Assembly (NCBI GenBank): GCA_037720595.1
Contig: JBBJLW010000002.1
Coordinates: forward strand, 148,805 to 212,804
Reading direction: 5' to 3'
From: Gaiellasilicea sp037720595
Lineage (GTDB): Bacteria > Actinomycetota > Thermoleophilia > Gaiellales > Gaiellaceae
DNA: 64,000 nt
Positions 44,951 through 55,477 of the stretch are shown one piece after another (the stretch's first letter is position 1; every line of letters begins with the position of its first letter). The position numbers and the translations under genes are program-made. The notes below the pieces were generated by a model. The model was given only the letters and a program-made list of their open reading frames with translations. It did not search any database and was not told where the DNA came from.

Positions 44951-45259
44951 TCATCCGCGCAGCACCCGGAAGCGGTCGACGTCGAGGACGAGCTTGCGGC
45001 GCGAGACCGCGACGATCAGGCCGAGGCCGACGACGACCTCCGAGGCGGCGACGGCCATCACCGCGAGCGCGAAGATCTGGCCATCGTGGTCACCGTGCAG
45101 CCGCGAGAACGAGATCAGCGCGAGGTTGGCGGAGTTGAGCATGATCTCGAGCGAGAGCAGCACGATCAGCGGGCTGCGCCGCAGGAGCACGCCGAGCGTG
45201 CCGATCGAGAACAGGAGCGCGCTGACGACGAGGTACCAGGTGACGTCAGGCCCTTGCAT
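44951..45259 (-). CDS. nuoK: NADH-quinone oxidoreductase subunit K
   Basis: A 102-residue subunit with three transmembrane helices. The membrane glutamates are in PLIVLLSLEIMLNSANLALI (Glu near 36) and AASEVVVGLGLIVAVSRR (Glu near 72), both needed for proton transfer. Its start overlaps the nuoJ end by 14 bases. Confidence 0.96.
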   Translation of the reverse strand: MQGPDVTWYLVVSALLFSIGTLGVLLRRSPLIVLLSLEIMLNSANLALISFSRLHGDHDGQIFALAVMAVAASEVVVGLGLIVAVSRRKLVLDVDRFRVLRG

Positions 45260-45788
45260 CGAGTTCCTCTTCCGCGCGGGTCTTCGTGCCCAGGATGACG
45301 CCGCCGATCGCGGCGATCAGGAGCACGATCGAGGTGATCTCGAACGCGAGTAGATGATCGGTCAGGAAGAAGCGCCCGATCTCGGCGGGGCTGCCGAAGG
45401 CCCCCTCGACGTCGGCCTCGTCCGCGAGCAGGTCGCCGGCTTTGAGCCCGATCACGACGACGATCTCCACGAGCAGCGCGGTTGCCGCGACGACGGCGCC
45501 GAAGGAGACCCACGACGAACCGCCTTCGAAGGGGGCGTCGGCGCGGCCGCCGAGGTAGGCGATCACGAACAGGAACATCACCATCACCGCGCCCGCGTAG
45601 ACGAGCACCTGCGCCGCTGCGACGAACTCGGCCGAGGCGAGCAGGAAGAGGACGGCGAGCGAGGCGAGATTCCCGATCAGCGCGAGCGCCGAGAAGAACG
45701 GGTTCGCGAACGAGACGACCGCGATCCCCGAACCGAGGCAGGCCGCGGCGGCTCCGATCCAGATCGCCCAGACGAGAACGTTGCCCAT
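45246..45788 (-). CDS. nuoJ: NADH-quinone oxidoreductase subunit J
   Basis: A 180-residue membrane subunit with five helices: SALALIGNLASLAVLFLLAS, EFVAAAQVLVYAGAVMVMFL, FVIAYLGG, then VSFGAVVAATALLVEIVVVI and FEITSIVLLIAAIGGVILG. The AAQVLVYAGAVMVMFLF helix holds the pi-bulge region important for coupling. It is joined to nuoI by a one-base overlap. Confidence 0.95.
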   Translation of the reverse strand: MGNVLVWAIWIGAAAACLGSGIAVVSFANPFFSALALIGNLASLAVLFLLASAEFVAAAQVLVYAGAVMVMFLFVIAYLGGRADAPFEGGSSWVSFGAVVAATALLVEIVVVIGLKAGDLLADEADVEGAFGSPAEIGRFFLTDHLLAFEITSIVLLIAAIGGVILGTKTRAEEELDARA

Positions 45789-46285
45789 CAGCTACTCGAC
45801 CTGTGGGTCGGGATCGGAGTGTCGTAGAGGTCGCGGTCGGCGACCGGCACCGTCTTCATCGGCGGAGCGAGCAGCATGTCCTTCGTGTAGATCAGGTCGT
45901 CGCGCGAGTACTCGGAGATCTCGAACTCGTTCCCGAGCGTGATCGCGTCGAACGGGCAGGCAAGCTCGCAGTAACCGCAGAAGATGCAGCGGCTGAGGTT
46001 GATCTCGTAGATCCGCGCGTAGCGCTCGCCCGCCGAGACGCGGTTCTCTGCGGTGTTCTCGGCCGGTACGACCCGAATGCAGTCGGCCGGACAGGCGGCG
46101 GCGCAGAGCGAGCAGCCGACGCACTTCTCGAGCCCGTTCTCGTGCACCTCCAGCCGGTGCCGCCCGCGGAAGCGCGGGTAGACGGGCCGCTTGTACTCCG
46201 GGTACTGCTGCGTGATCGGCTTCTTGAAGATCTGCCGGAACGTGACGGCGAAGCCCTTCGGAGTGCCCCAACCGGAAGGGGTCAT
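45788..46285 (-). CDS. nuoI: NADH-quinone oxidoreductase subunit I
   Basis: A 165-residue ferredoxin-like subunit carrying clusters N6a and N6b. Two complete 4Fe-4S motifs are seen: CVGCSLCAAACPADC and CIFCGYCELACPFDA. The N-terminal helix (GFAVTFRQIFKKPITQQYP) anchors it to the membrane arm. ATG 46285 overlaps the nuoH stop by 4 bases; longer readings of this frame are a shadow of nuoH. Confidence 0.96.
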   Translation of the reverse strand: MTPSGWGTPKGFAVTFRQIFKKPITQQYPEYKRPVYPRFRGRHRLEVHENGLEKCVGCSLCAAACPADCIRVVPAENTAENRVSAGERYARIYEINLSRCIFCGYCELACPFDAITLGNEFEISEYSRDDLIYTKDMLLAPPMKTVPVADRDLYDTPIPTHRSSS

Positions 46286-47267
46286 AGGGCCACGACCAGG
46301 ATCGCGGTGACAACGGCGTTGAGTGTGGCGACCGGCAGCAGCACCTTCCAGCCGAAGCGCATGAGCTGGTCGTAGCGGAGCCGCGGCAGCGTCGTCCGGA
46401 TCCAGATGAAGAGGAAGAGCAGTGCGAGGAGCTTGAGGATGAACCAGAGCGGGCCGAGCCCGTCGAGCACGAAGAAGTGCCAGCCGCCGAGGAAGAGCGT
46501 CACGGCGAGACCCGAGAGCGTGATCAGATTGATGTACTCGCTCATCGTGAAGAGCCCGAAGCGCATCCCGCCGTACTCGGTGTGATAGCCGGCGACGAGC
46601 TCCTGCTCGGCCTCGGGTAGGTCGAACGGCGCTCGCGCGGTCTCGGCCGTACCGGCGAGCAGGAAGACGACGAAGCCGACGAATTGGGGCACCACGTACC
46701 ACCAGGTGCCATCCTGTCCGGCGACGATCTCGGTCAGCGAGAGCGACTGGGCCATCAGGACGACACCGAGGACGCTGAGCGCGAGCGAGACCTCGTAGGA
46801 GACGAGCTGCGCGCACGTCCGCATCGCGCCGAGGAGTGCGAACTTGGAGTCGGATGCCCAGCCCGCGACGATGAAGCCGAAGGTGCCGATCGAGCCGATC
46901 GCGAAGATCAGGATCAGCGAGATCGGCACGTCCACGACCTGGCCGTCGATCTGCGTGCCGAAGACCTCCCAGCCCGGCCCGAAAGGGATCACCGAGAACG
47001 TCGAGAGAGCCGTGAACGCGGCAACGAACGGGGAGGCGATGTAGAGGGCGTCGACCGCGGAGGCGGGGAAGAAGCTCTCCTTCCGGATCAGCTTCATCAA
47101 GTCGGCTGCAGGCTGGAGGAGGCCGAACGGCCCGGCGCGATTGGGGCCGTAGCGGAGCTGCATCCGCCCCATCACCTTGCGCTCGGCGAGCGTCAGGTAG
47201 GCGAAGCTGACGAGGACGAGGTTGATGATGATCACGGCCTTGATCGTGCTGATCCACCACGGTTCGG

Positions 47268-47271
<4 letters not shown>
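46282..47271 (-). CDS. nuoH: NADH-quinone oxidoreductase subunit H
   Basis: A 329-residue membrane subunit forming the quinone chamber. YLTLAERKVMGRMQLRYGPN and RAGPFGLLQPAADLMKLIRK are the conserved first loop, DLPEAEQELVAGYHTEYGGM the acidic loop, and IRTTLPRLRYDQLMRFGWK the C-terminal block. It overlaps nuoG by 4 bases. Confidence 0.97.
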
Positions 47272-49463
<2,192 letters not shown>

Positions 49464-49483
49464 CAACCGTCCCCTTCGGCCGC

Positions 49484-49606
49484 GTCCGGGGTCAAAGCCC
49501 GGACATGTCCCTCGCCGCGGCCTGCGTGCGCCGATTCCCGCAGAAGGTGACCGGTTGCCGGATCGGACCTGTCCTGCGGGGCCGCGTCCGGGCTTTGACC
49601 CCGGGC
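49484..49606. repeat. Inverted-repeat element between nuoF and nuoG
   Basis: Two 21-base arms face each other: 49484-49504 and 49586-49606. The reverse complement of the first (GTCCGGGCTTTGACCCCGG plus AC) matches the second in 19 of 19 leading bases. Each arm is itself a hairpin with 6-7-bp GTCCGGG/CCCGGAC stems, and each is followed by ATGTCC. The element fills most of the 160-bp gap. A degenerate copy is inside pabB at 18391-18415. Confidence 0.75.
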
Positions 49607-49623
49607 ATGTCCGCAAACGACGG

Positions 49624-50949
49624 TCATGCCGGCACCTCCGCGACCGGACCGTGCGTGTGCTGGGAAACCGGCGCGACGACTCCCTCCAGGGGGGACTGAC
49701 CTCCAAACGGACAGCCGCCGTCGAGATGTGCGAGGAACTCGTCGCGGAACTTGAGCACGTAGCTCGCAACCGCCATCGCGGCCGTCTCACCGAGTGGGCA
49801 GAGGCACTTGCCGTTGATCCGGTCGCACACGTCGAGCAGCAGATCGAGCTCGGAATCGCTCGCCTCACCCAGCTCCAGCTTCCGCAGGATCGCGGTCATC
49901 CAGCGGGTGCCCTCGCGGCACGGGGTGCATTTGCCGCACGACTCGTGCTCGTAGAACTCGGACACTCGGATTCCGAGTTGCACCATGCAGCAGCGATCGT
50001 CGATCGCGATCACTCCGGCCGAGCCCATCGCGGTCCCGACTTCCGCGAGCGAGTCGTAGTCGTAGGGAACGTCGATCTCGTCCGCCGTCAAGATCACGGT
50101 CGAGGAGCCTCCGGGAATCACCGCCTTGAGCTCATGCCCTTCCGGGATGCCGCCGCCGATGTCGTAGATCAGCTCGCGCAGCGTGATTCCATGGGCGACC
50201 TCGTAGTTGCCGCTGCGAACGAGGTTGCCCGAGAGCGAGACGACGCGCGTCCCGGTGGAGTTCTCGACCCCGAGCTTGGCGTAGGCCGCGCCGCCCATCG
50301 CGACGATCGGCGGCACCGTCGCCAGCGTCTCCACGTTGTTGACGACGGTCGGCGAGGCGTAGAGACCCGAGATTGCCGGAAAGGGCGGCTTCGAGCGTGG
50401 CTGCCCGCGCTTGCCTTCGAGCGACTCGAGCAGCGCCGTCTCCTCGCCGCAGATGTACGCGCCCGCGCCGCGGTGGACGACGACAGTGACCCCGCCGAGG
50501 AGCTCGTCATCGTCACGGATCTCCTCCAACGCATCACGGACCGCCTCGAACGGGCCGAGGTACTCGCCGCGGATGTAGACGAAGACGTGCTTCGACTCGA
50601 CGGCGTGCGCCGTGATCAGGCAGCCCTCGATGAAACGGTGCGGCACGCGCGAGAGGATCTCGTTGTCCTTGAAGCTGCCCGGCTCGGACTCGTCGGCGTT
50701 CACGACGAGGTAGTGCGGGTTCGGGTTCTGATCGGGCTTCGGAATGAAGCTCCACTTGCGCCCGGTCGCGAAGAAGGCACCGCCCCGGCCGCGCAGGTTC
50801 GAGGCGAGCAACTCGTCGATGACTGCCTGCGGCGCCAGCGCGCGCGCCTTCGCGAGAGCGTCGTAGCCGCCGATCGCCTGATACTCGGCGAGCTTCGTCA
50901 GGTCGCGCTCGTCCGCGCCCTCCAGAACGACCGGGCGTGTCTCAGCCAT
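49624..50949 (-). CDS. nuoF: NADH-quinone oxidoreductase subunit F
   Basis: A 441-residue subunit with the NADH and FMN sites. SNLRGRGGAFFATGRKW binds NADH; GAGAYICGEETALLESLEG binds FMN; the 4Fe-4S cluster N3 ligands are in ESCGKCTPCREGTRWM and the later cysteine in GKCLCPLGET. ATG 50949 overlaps the nuoE end by 8 bases. The C-terminal tail (SPLEGVVAPVSQHTHGP) is slightly longer than usual. Confidence 0.97.
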   Translation of the reverse strand: MAETRPVVLEGADERDLTKLAEYQAIGGYDALAKARALAPQAVIDELLASNLRGRGGAFFATGRKWSFIPKPDQNPNPHYLVVNADESEPGSFKDNEILSRVPHRFIEGCLITAHAVESKHVFVYIRGEYLGPFEAVRDALEEIRDDDELLGGVTVVVHRGAGAYICGEETALLESLEGKRGQPRSKPPFPAISGLYASPTVVNNVETLATVPPIVAMGGAAYAKLGVENSTGTRVVSLSGNLVRSGNYEVAHGITLRELIYDIGGGIPEGHELKAVIPGGSSTVILTADEIDVPYDYDSLAEVGTAMGSAGVIAIDDRCCMVQLGIRVSEFYEHESCGKCTPCREGTRWMTAILRKLELGEASDSELDLLLDVCDRINGKCLCPLGETAAMAVASYVLKFRDEFLAHLDGGCPFGGQSPLEGVVAPVSQHTHGPVAEVPA

Positions 50950-51409
50950 CGGTCCGCAGCTCCTCGACGATCGCACCGGCGTCGTCCGCCTGGACGTGCG
51001 TGCGGTAGCGATGATCGAGCGCCACGATCGTCGCCCAACCGCAGCCGCCGAGGCACTCGACCGTGCGGAGCGTCACCTCGCCGTCCTCGGTCGTCTCCCC
51101 GGCCCGCACGCCGAGCTCGCGCTCGAAGGCCTCCAGCACCTGCTGCGCCCCCACGAGTGCGCAGGAGACGTTCGTGCAGACCTCGACGAGGTGCCGGCCG
51201 ACTGGCGCCAGGTGGAACATGTCGTAGAAGGACGCGACCGCCATGCAGTAGGCGGGCGTCTCGCCCAGCCCCTCGGCGACCTCGCGGAGCGCCTCGGGCG
51301 AGAGCCAGCCGTGCTTCTCCTGCGCGAGCCGTAGCGCCGGCAGCGTCGCCGAGCGCGACTCGGGATAGAGCGCCATCAGTCCGCGGATCTCGTCGTGCAG
51401 GGCGGTCAT
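50942..51409 (-). CDS. nuoE: NADH-quinone oxidoreductase subunit E
   Basis: A 155-residue thioredoxin-fold subunit with 2Fe-2S cluster N1a. Ligands are in CTNVSC (near residue 82) and VECLGGCGWA. The N-terminal helical bundle (LPALRLAQEKHGWLSPEAL) packs on NuoF. ATG 51409 overlaps nuoD by 4 bases; the frame upstream is a shadow of nuoD. Confidence 0.95.
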   Translation of the reverse strand: MTALHDEIRGLMALYPESRSATLPALRLAQEKHGWLSPEALREVAEGLGETPAYCMAVASFYDMFHLAPVGRHLVEVCTNVSCALVGAQQVLEAFERELGVRAGETTEDGEVTLRTVECLGGCGWATIVALDHRYRTHVQADDAGAIVEELRTDG

Positions 51410-52677
51410 CGGTCCGTATCTCCCATCACGGCATCCAAAGACCCCACAACGGCGATCAGATCCGCGATTGCCACGTCCTTCATGCACGACGCGGTCGCCT
51501 CGAGCGCGACGAACGATGGTGCCCTGAACTTGACGCGCCACGGCTTCGGGCCGCCGTCTGAGACGACATAGACGCCCGACTCGCCGCGCGGCGATTCGAC
51601 GGCCACGTAGATCTCCCCTTCGGGGACGCGATATCCCTCGGTGACGATCTTGAAGTGATGGATCAGCGATTCCATCGAGGTGTGCAGCTCCTCGCGCGGC
51701 GGGAGAACGACCTTGCGGTCGTCTGCGATCCACGGCTCGCCCTGCATCTCCAGGAGCCGGTCGACACATTGGGAAACGATCCGCGTCGACTCGCGCATCT
51801 CGTCCATCCGCACGCGGTAGCGGTCGTAGACGTCGCCGCCGGGGTAGACCGGCACCTCGAAGTCGACTTGGTCGTACGCGAGATACGGCTCGCGCTTTCG
51901 CAGATCCCAGTCGACTCCGGACGCTCGCAGCACCGGTCCGCTCTGCCCGAGCGCGATTGCGTCGTCGGCCGAGAGCAGCCCGACCCCGCGCGTGCGCTCA
52001 AGCCAGATCTTGTTGTCGTCGAGGATCGCCTCGTACTCGTCGATTGCCTTCGGCATCCGCGTGCAGAACTCGCGCGCCTGGGCGTAGAAGCCCATCGGAA
52101 TGTCCTCCGCGAGCCCGCCCGCCTGGAAGTAGCGCGTATGCATGCGCGCCCCGGTGACCATCTCGAAGAGGTCGAGGATCAGGTCGCGCTCGCGGAACGT
52201 GTACCAGAACATCGAGATCGCCCCGATCTCGAGCGCAGAGGTGCCGAGGTAGACGAGATGCGAGTGGATCCGGACGAGCTCGCAGAGCGCCATCCGCATC
52301 CAGGTCGCCTTACGCGGCACCTCGAGCTCGAGCAGCTTCTCGATCGCCAGCACGAAGACGAGCTCGTTGTACTGGAAGGAGACGTAGTCGACCCGGGCTG
52401 GGTACGTGACGCCCTTCCACCACGTCTTCTGCTCCATCGTCTTCTCGAAACCCGTGTGGAGGTAGCCGATCACCGCCGAGAGGCCGACGACCTGCTCGCC
52501 GTTCAGGTCGACGATCAGCCGGAGGACGCCGTGAGTCGACGGGTGATTGGGACCGAAGTTGACGGTGAGGACATCCTCGAGCGGCACCTCCTCCGGGTTC
52601 GGCGAGAGCACGGTCGGGATCGGCGAGGGAATGCGCGAGCCCGTGTAGATCGGCGTGCCGCGCTCGACGGTGGCCAT
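51406..52677 (-). CDS. nuoD: NADH-quinone oxidoreductase subunit D
   Basis: A 423-residue 49-kDa-type subunit lining the quinone pocket. VNFGPNHPSTHGVLRLIVDL near residue 34 has the conserved histidine (HPSTHG); the quinone-binding tyrosine is in TWWKGVTYPARVDYVS; the C-terminus ends DVAIADLIAVVGSLDAVMGD. Starts at ATG 52677, 5 bp after nuoC. Confidence 0.97.
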   Translation of the reverse strand: MATVERGTPIYTGSRIPSPIPTVLSPNPEEVPLEDVLTVNFGPNHPSTHGVLRLIVDLNGEQVVGLSAVIGYLHTGFEKTMEQKTWWKGVTYPARVDYVSFQYNELVFVLAIEKLLELEVPRKATWMRMALCELVRIHSHLVYLGTSALEIGAISMFWYTFRERDLILDLFEMVTGARMHTRYFQAGGLAEDIPMGFYAQAREFCTRMPKAIDEYEAILDDNKIWLERTRGVGLLSADDAIALGQSGPVLRASGVDWDLRKREPYLAYDQVDFEVPVYPGGDVYDRYRVRMDEMRESTRIVSQCVDRLLEMQGEPWIADDRKVVLPPREELHTSMESLIHHFKIVTEGYRVPEGEIYVAVESPRGESGVYVVSDGGPKPWRVKFRAPSFVALEATASCMKDVAIADLIAVVGSLDAVMGDTDR

Positions 52678-52682
52678 GGGTT

Positions 52683-53228
52683 CTACTCCTCTCCCGAGAA
52701 GCGAACGGGCTCGCCGCCGATCGGGTAGTCCTTGCGCAGCGGATGGCCTTCCCAGTCGTCCTCCATCAGGATCCGGCGCAGATTCGGATGCCCGTCGAAG
52801 GCGATGCCCATCATGTCGAAGGCCTCTCGCTCGTGCCAGTCGGCGGTCGGCCAGAGCGGGACGACGCTCGCGACGCTCTCGCCCTCGTCGAGCCAGACCT
52901 GGAGCCGGACGCGCAGCGAGTCCTCGGCCAGCCGCAGCAGGTGGTAGCTGAGCGAGAAGCGCTTCGGCTTCGACTCCGGCCGGCGGGCGTAGCCCTGCGA
53001 GCCGGGTGCGTTCAGGTCGCGGCCGCCGGCCGTGCCGATATAGCCGGCGACGCCGAGCTCGCCCCAGCCGAGGTAGTCCGCGGACGCGATGTCCGCGAGC
53101 ACGTTGAAGCCGGCCTCGTCGCGTAGGTAGGCGGCCGCCTCGAGGAGCCGGGCGGGATCGACGACGAGCGTCGTCTCGCCGAACGCCTCGTGCGTCTCGA
53201 CGAGGCCCGGGACGCCCTCGTAACCCAT
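52683..53228 (-). CDS. nuoC: NADH-quinone oxidoreductase subunit C
   Basis: A 181-residue 30-kDa-type subunit: LRDEAGFNVLADIASADYLG, FSLSYHLLRLAEDSLRVRL, then the signature WPTADWHEREAFDMMGIAFD and PNLRRILMEDDWEGHPLRKD. Two bases upstream of the ATG lies the end of an inverted-repeat element that fills the nuoB-nuoC gap, so its ribosome site must come from that element; only a weak GGGAC is seen there. Confidence 0.96.
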   Translation of the reverse strand: MGYEGVPGLVETHEAFGETTLVVDPARLLEAAAYLRDEAGFNVLADIASADYLGWGELGVAGYIGTAGGRDLNAPGSQGYARRPESKPKRFSLSYHLLRLAEDSLRVRLQVWLDEGESVASVVPLWPTADWHEREAFDMMGIAFDGHPNLRRILMEDDWEGHPLRKDYPIGGEPVRFSGEE

Positions 53229-53230
53229 CA

Positions 53231-53350
53231 GTGCTTCGTCCCGGAAGTCCGTTGCCGCTCTGGGGAGTGGCCAGGTGTGATCTGGGTGCTGGGTGGCGCC
53301 AGGCGCGGCTGGATGCCGCCAGAGTCCAAAGGAGTTCCGGGACGGAGCAC
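53231..53350. repeat. 120-bp inverted-repeat (MITE-like) element between nuoB and nuoC
   Basis: Left arm 53231-53263 begins GTGCTTCGTCCCGGAAGTCC; right arm 53319-53350 reads, on the other strand, GTGCTCCGTCCCGGAACTCC. The first 20 bases agree at 18 positions and the match goes on to a shared CTCTGG, about 27 of 33 overall. The element occupies the whole gap, reaching the nuoB stop. It has no open frame of its own and no clear target duplication. Confidence 0.8.
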
Positions 53351-53958
53351 TAGGAGGCGACTCCGCGGATCTGGTACGCGGGCGGAACCCCGGCCATCAC
53401 CTTCTCGTGCAGGCGCACGATCCCCTCCATCAGCGCCTCCGGTCGCGGCGGACAGCCGGGGACGTGGATGTCGACGGGAACGATCTTGTCGACGCCTTGG
53501 AGGACGGTGTAGTTGTTGAACATCCCGCCCGAGCTCGCGCACGCGCCCATTGCGATCACCCACTTCGGCTCGAGCATCTGGTCGTAGACCTGGCGCAGCG
53601 GCGCAGCCATCTTGTGGACGACGCGGCCCGAGACGATCAGCAGGTCGGCCTGGCGCGGCGAGGACGAGAAGCGCTCCATTCCGAAGCGCGCGATGTCGTA
53701 GCGCGAGGAGACGATCGCCATCATCTCGATCGCGCAACAGGCGAGCCCGAAGGTGTCGGGCCACATCGAGTTCGTCTGGGCCCAGGCGACGGCCTTCTCG
53801 AGCGTCGTCAGCCCGAGCGCATCCTCGAGGCTCTCGACCTCCTGCTCGAAGACGCCCGGTCCCTTCGTAGGCCAGAGGAGGCGCTCGCTCTGCAGTCCGG
53901 CCACCGCGAGCGGACGCTTCGAGGCGCGATTCGGGTCGACGGTCTTGTCTACACCCAT
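53350..53958 (-). CDS. nuoB: NADH-quinone oxidoreductase subunit B
   Basis: A 202-residue subunit with terminal cluster N2. The ligand cysteines are in GLACCAIEMMA (tandem Cys), VIAMGACASSGGMF and HVPGCPPRPEALMEG. SSPRQADLLIVSGRV is also conserved. An N-terminal extension of about 45 residues precedes the core. The stop is at the border of the inverted-repeat element. nuoA ends 19 bp upstream. Confidence 0.97.
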   Translation of the reverse strand: MGVDKTVDPNRASKRPLAVAGLQSERLLWPTKGPGVFEQEVESLEDALGLTTLEKAVAWAQTNSMWPDTFGLACCAIEMMAIVSSRYDIARFGMERFSSSPRQADLLIVSGRVVHKMAAPLRQVYDQMLEPKWVIAMGACASSGGMFNNYTVLQGVDKIVPVDIHVPGCPPRPEALMEGIVRLHEKVMAGVPPAYQIRGVAS

Positions 53959-53977
53959 ACAGCTACTTCCACCGCCG

Positions 53978-54340
53978 CTACTTCCATTCCAGCGCGCCCT
54001 TGCGCCAGATGTAGATGTAGGCGACCGCGAGGATCGCGACGAAGACGAGGAACTCGACGAGGCCGAACCAGCCGAGGGCGTCGAGCACGATCGCGAGCGG
54101 GTAGAGGAAGACGATCTCGATGTCGAAGAGGATGAAGAGCATCGCCGTCAGGTAGAAGCTGACCGTGAAGCGCTGCTGCTTCGGCGCTCCCTCGGAGACA
54201 CCCGACTCGAAGGGCAGGAAACGGGCCTTCACCCGCTTCTGCGGCGGGGTCGCGAAGATGAACGAGAACGCGATCATCGAGGCCGGGATCACGGCTGCGA
54301 AGAACGCGTAGACCAAGAAGGGGAAGTAGTCGCCGAGCAT
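53978..54340 (-). CDS. nuoA: NADH-quinone oxidoreductase subunit A
   Basis: A 120-residue membrane subunit with three helices. KARFLPFESGVSEGAPKQQR is the conserved loop with Glu near the quinone channel, and YLTAMLFILFDIEIVFLYPL holds the acidic membrane residues. It is the first gene of the operon, so the promoter should lie in 54341-54472, where no strong consensus was recognised. Confidence 0.96.
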   Translation of the reverse strand: MLGDYFPFLVYAFFAAVIPASMIAFSFIFATPPQKRVKARFLPFESGVSEGAPKQQRFTVSFYLTAMLFILFDIEIVFLYPLAIVLDALGWFGLVEFLVFVAILAVAYIYIWRKGALEWK

Positions 54341-54472
54341 CCGGTTCGCGCGAACGCTAGCAAGTCGCGCTCGGACGCACGAAGAGAGGTGGAACCCGTG
54401 GAACCAAGCGATTTCAGGCTGTCACAAAGTCGGCCTCTCGCCACCCGCCAGGCCCGGTGCTACCATCCGCTC

Positions 54473-54901
54473 ATGGCCACGATCGAAGAGGTAACCGGAG
54501 AGGGGACGACGCTCGTCTCGCTGACCGCAACGGCCGCGGACAAGATCCGCGAGTTGATGGCCGAAGACCCCGATGGCGAGAGCCAGGTTCTCCGCGTCGC
54601 GATCCAGGGCGGCGGCTGCTCCGGCTTCCAGTACGGACTCGGCTTCGACTCCGGCCCGGCGGAGGGCGACGAGACGATCGAGCAGCACGGCGTCAAGGTC
54701 GTGATCGATCCCCACAGTGCGCCCTATCTCAAGGGGGCGACCATCGACTTCCTGACCGGCCTCGCCGAGTCGGGCTTCAAGATCGAAAACCCGAACGCCC
54801 AGGCCTCGTGCGGCTGCGGCCACTCGTTCACGGTCGAGGAGGGCGCAGAAGCCCCCGCTTCCGAGCACGGGGGCGCCTGCGGCTCCGGCTGCTCGCACTA
54901 G
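54473..54901 (+). CDS. erpA: Iron-sulfur cluster insertion protein (ErpA/HesB type) with extra C-terminal cysteines
   Basis: A 142-residue A-type carrier. The three cluster cysteines are in IQGGGCSGFQYGLGFD and SCGCGHSF. After the usual end the protein adds about 25 residues, EGAEAPASEHGGACGSGCSH, with two more cysteines and a histidine that could bind metal. It hands clusters to apoproteins; the nearby complex I genes need eight or nine of them. It diverges from nuoA over 132 bp. ATG 54473 fits the family start. Confidence 0.9.
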   Translation: MATIEEVTGEGTTLVSLTATAADKIRELMAEDPDGESQVLRVAIQGGGCSGFQYGLGFDSGPAEGDETIEQHGVKVVIDPHSAPYLKGATIDFLTGLAESGFKIENPNAQASCGCGHSFTVEEGAEAPASEHGGACGSGCSH

Positions 54902-54908
54902 CGCCGGC

Positions 54909-55319
54909 TCAGAACGCCTGATCCCCGATCATGGCGGCGATCCCGCCGACGGTGGCGAGCACGCCGAGCACGACAGCGGCGGTGGCGACGCCCTTACCGT
55001 CGATCCGGGTGCGACCGAGCAGCCCGAGTACGATTGCGGCCGGGCCCAGCACATAGGGGAGTCCTGTCCAGTACGCCGCAATCGAGAGCAGGCCGAGCGC
55101 GCCCACGATCAGCCCCATGCGTGCGGGGCGCTCGATCCGCGGGATCGCCCAGCCGAAGAGTGCGCCTGCGACGATCAACGACGCAACGAGCGTGATCGCA
55201 AAAGCGCCGGCGCCTCCGTTCTCGCCGTCGCCGACGAAGTTTGCGGCTGCGAGCGCCACCGCGGTGAGGACTGCCGTTGCTAAGCCTATGCCGAGGATGT
55301 TCTGTCGAGAGAGAGTCAC
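54909..55319 (-). CDS. Small membrane protein of unknown function
   Basis: A 136-residue protein with about four transmembrane segments (LGIGLATAVLTAVALAAANF, FAITLVASLIVAGALFGWAI, MGLIVGALGLLSIAAYWTGL, VATAAVVLGVLATVGGIAAM). No catalytic motif. It converges on erpA with a 7-bp gap and has its own 158-bp upstream gap (55320-55477), where nothing else was recognised. Confidence 0.65.
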   Translation of the reverse strand: MTLSRQNILGIGLATAVLTAVALAAANFVGDGENGGAGAFAITLVASLIVAGALFGWAIPRIERPARMGLIVGALGLLSIAAYWTGLPYVLGPAAIVLGLLGRTRIDGKGVATAAVVLGVLATVGGIAAMIGDQAF

Positions 55320-55477
55320 GTTGCTCCTTCCGTTCGAGTGCTGACGTGAGGGACGCTACGGCCGCGGAGCGCGTCTGCCATCGGTGCTCCGGGCGAACTC
55401 GGGTCGCTCGTGCGAGCGATCTCGCGATCGGCTGCGCGGGCGACGACAGGCGCGTTCTCCTGCGCTAGCGTCAGCCC

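Noticed and set aside
44936..44953. Tiny frame ATGAGGTCGGGAGGGTGA directly after nuoK
   Set aside because: Only five codons; more likely chance overlap with the GGGAGG stretch ahead of the arginase-like frame.
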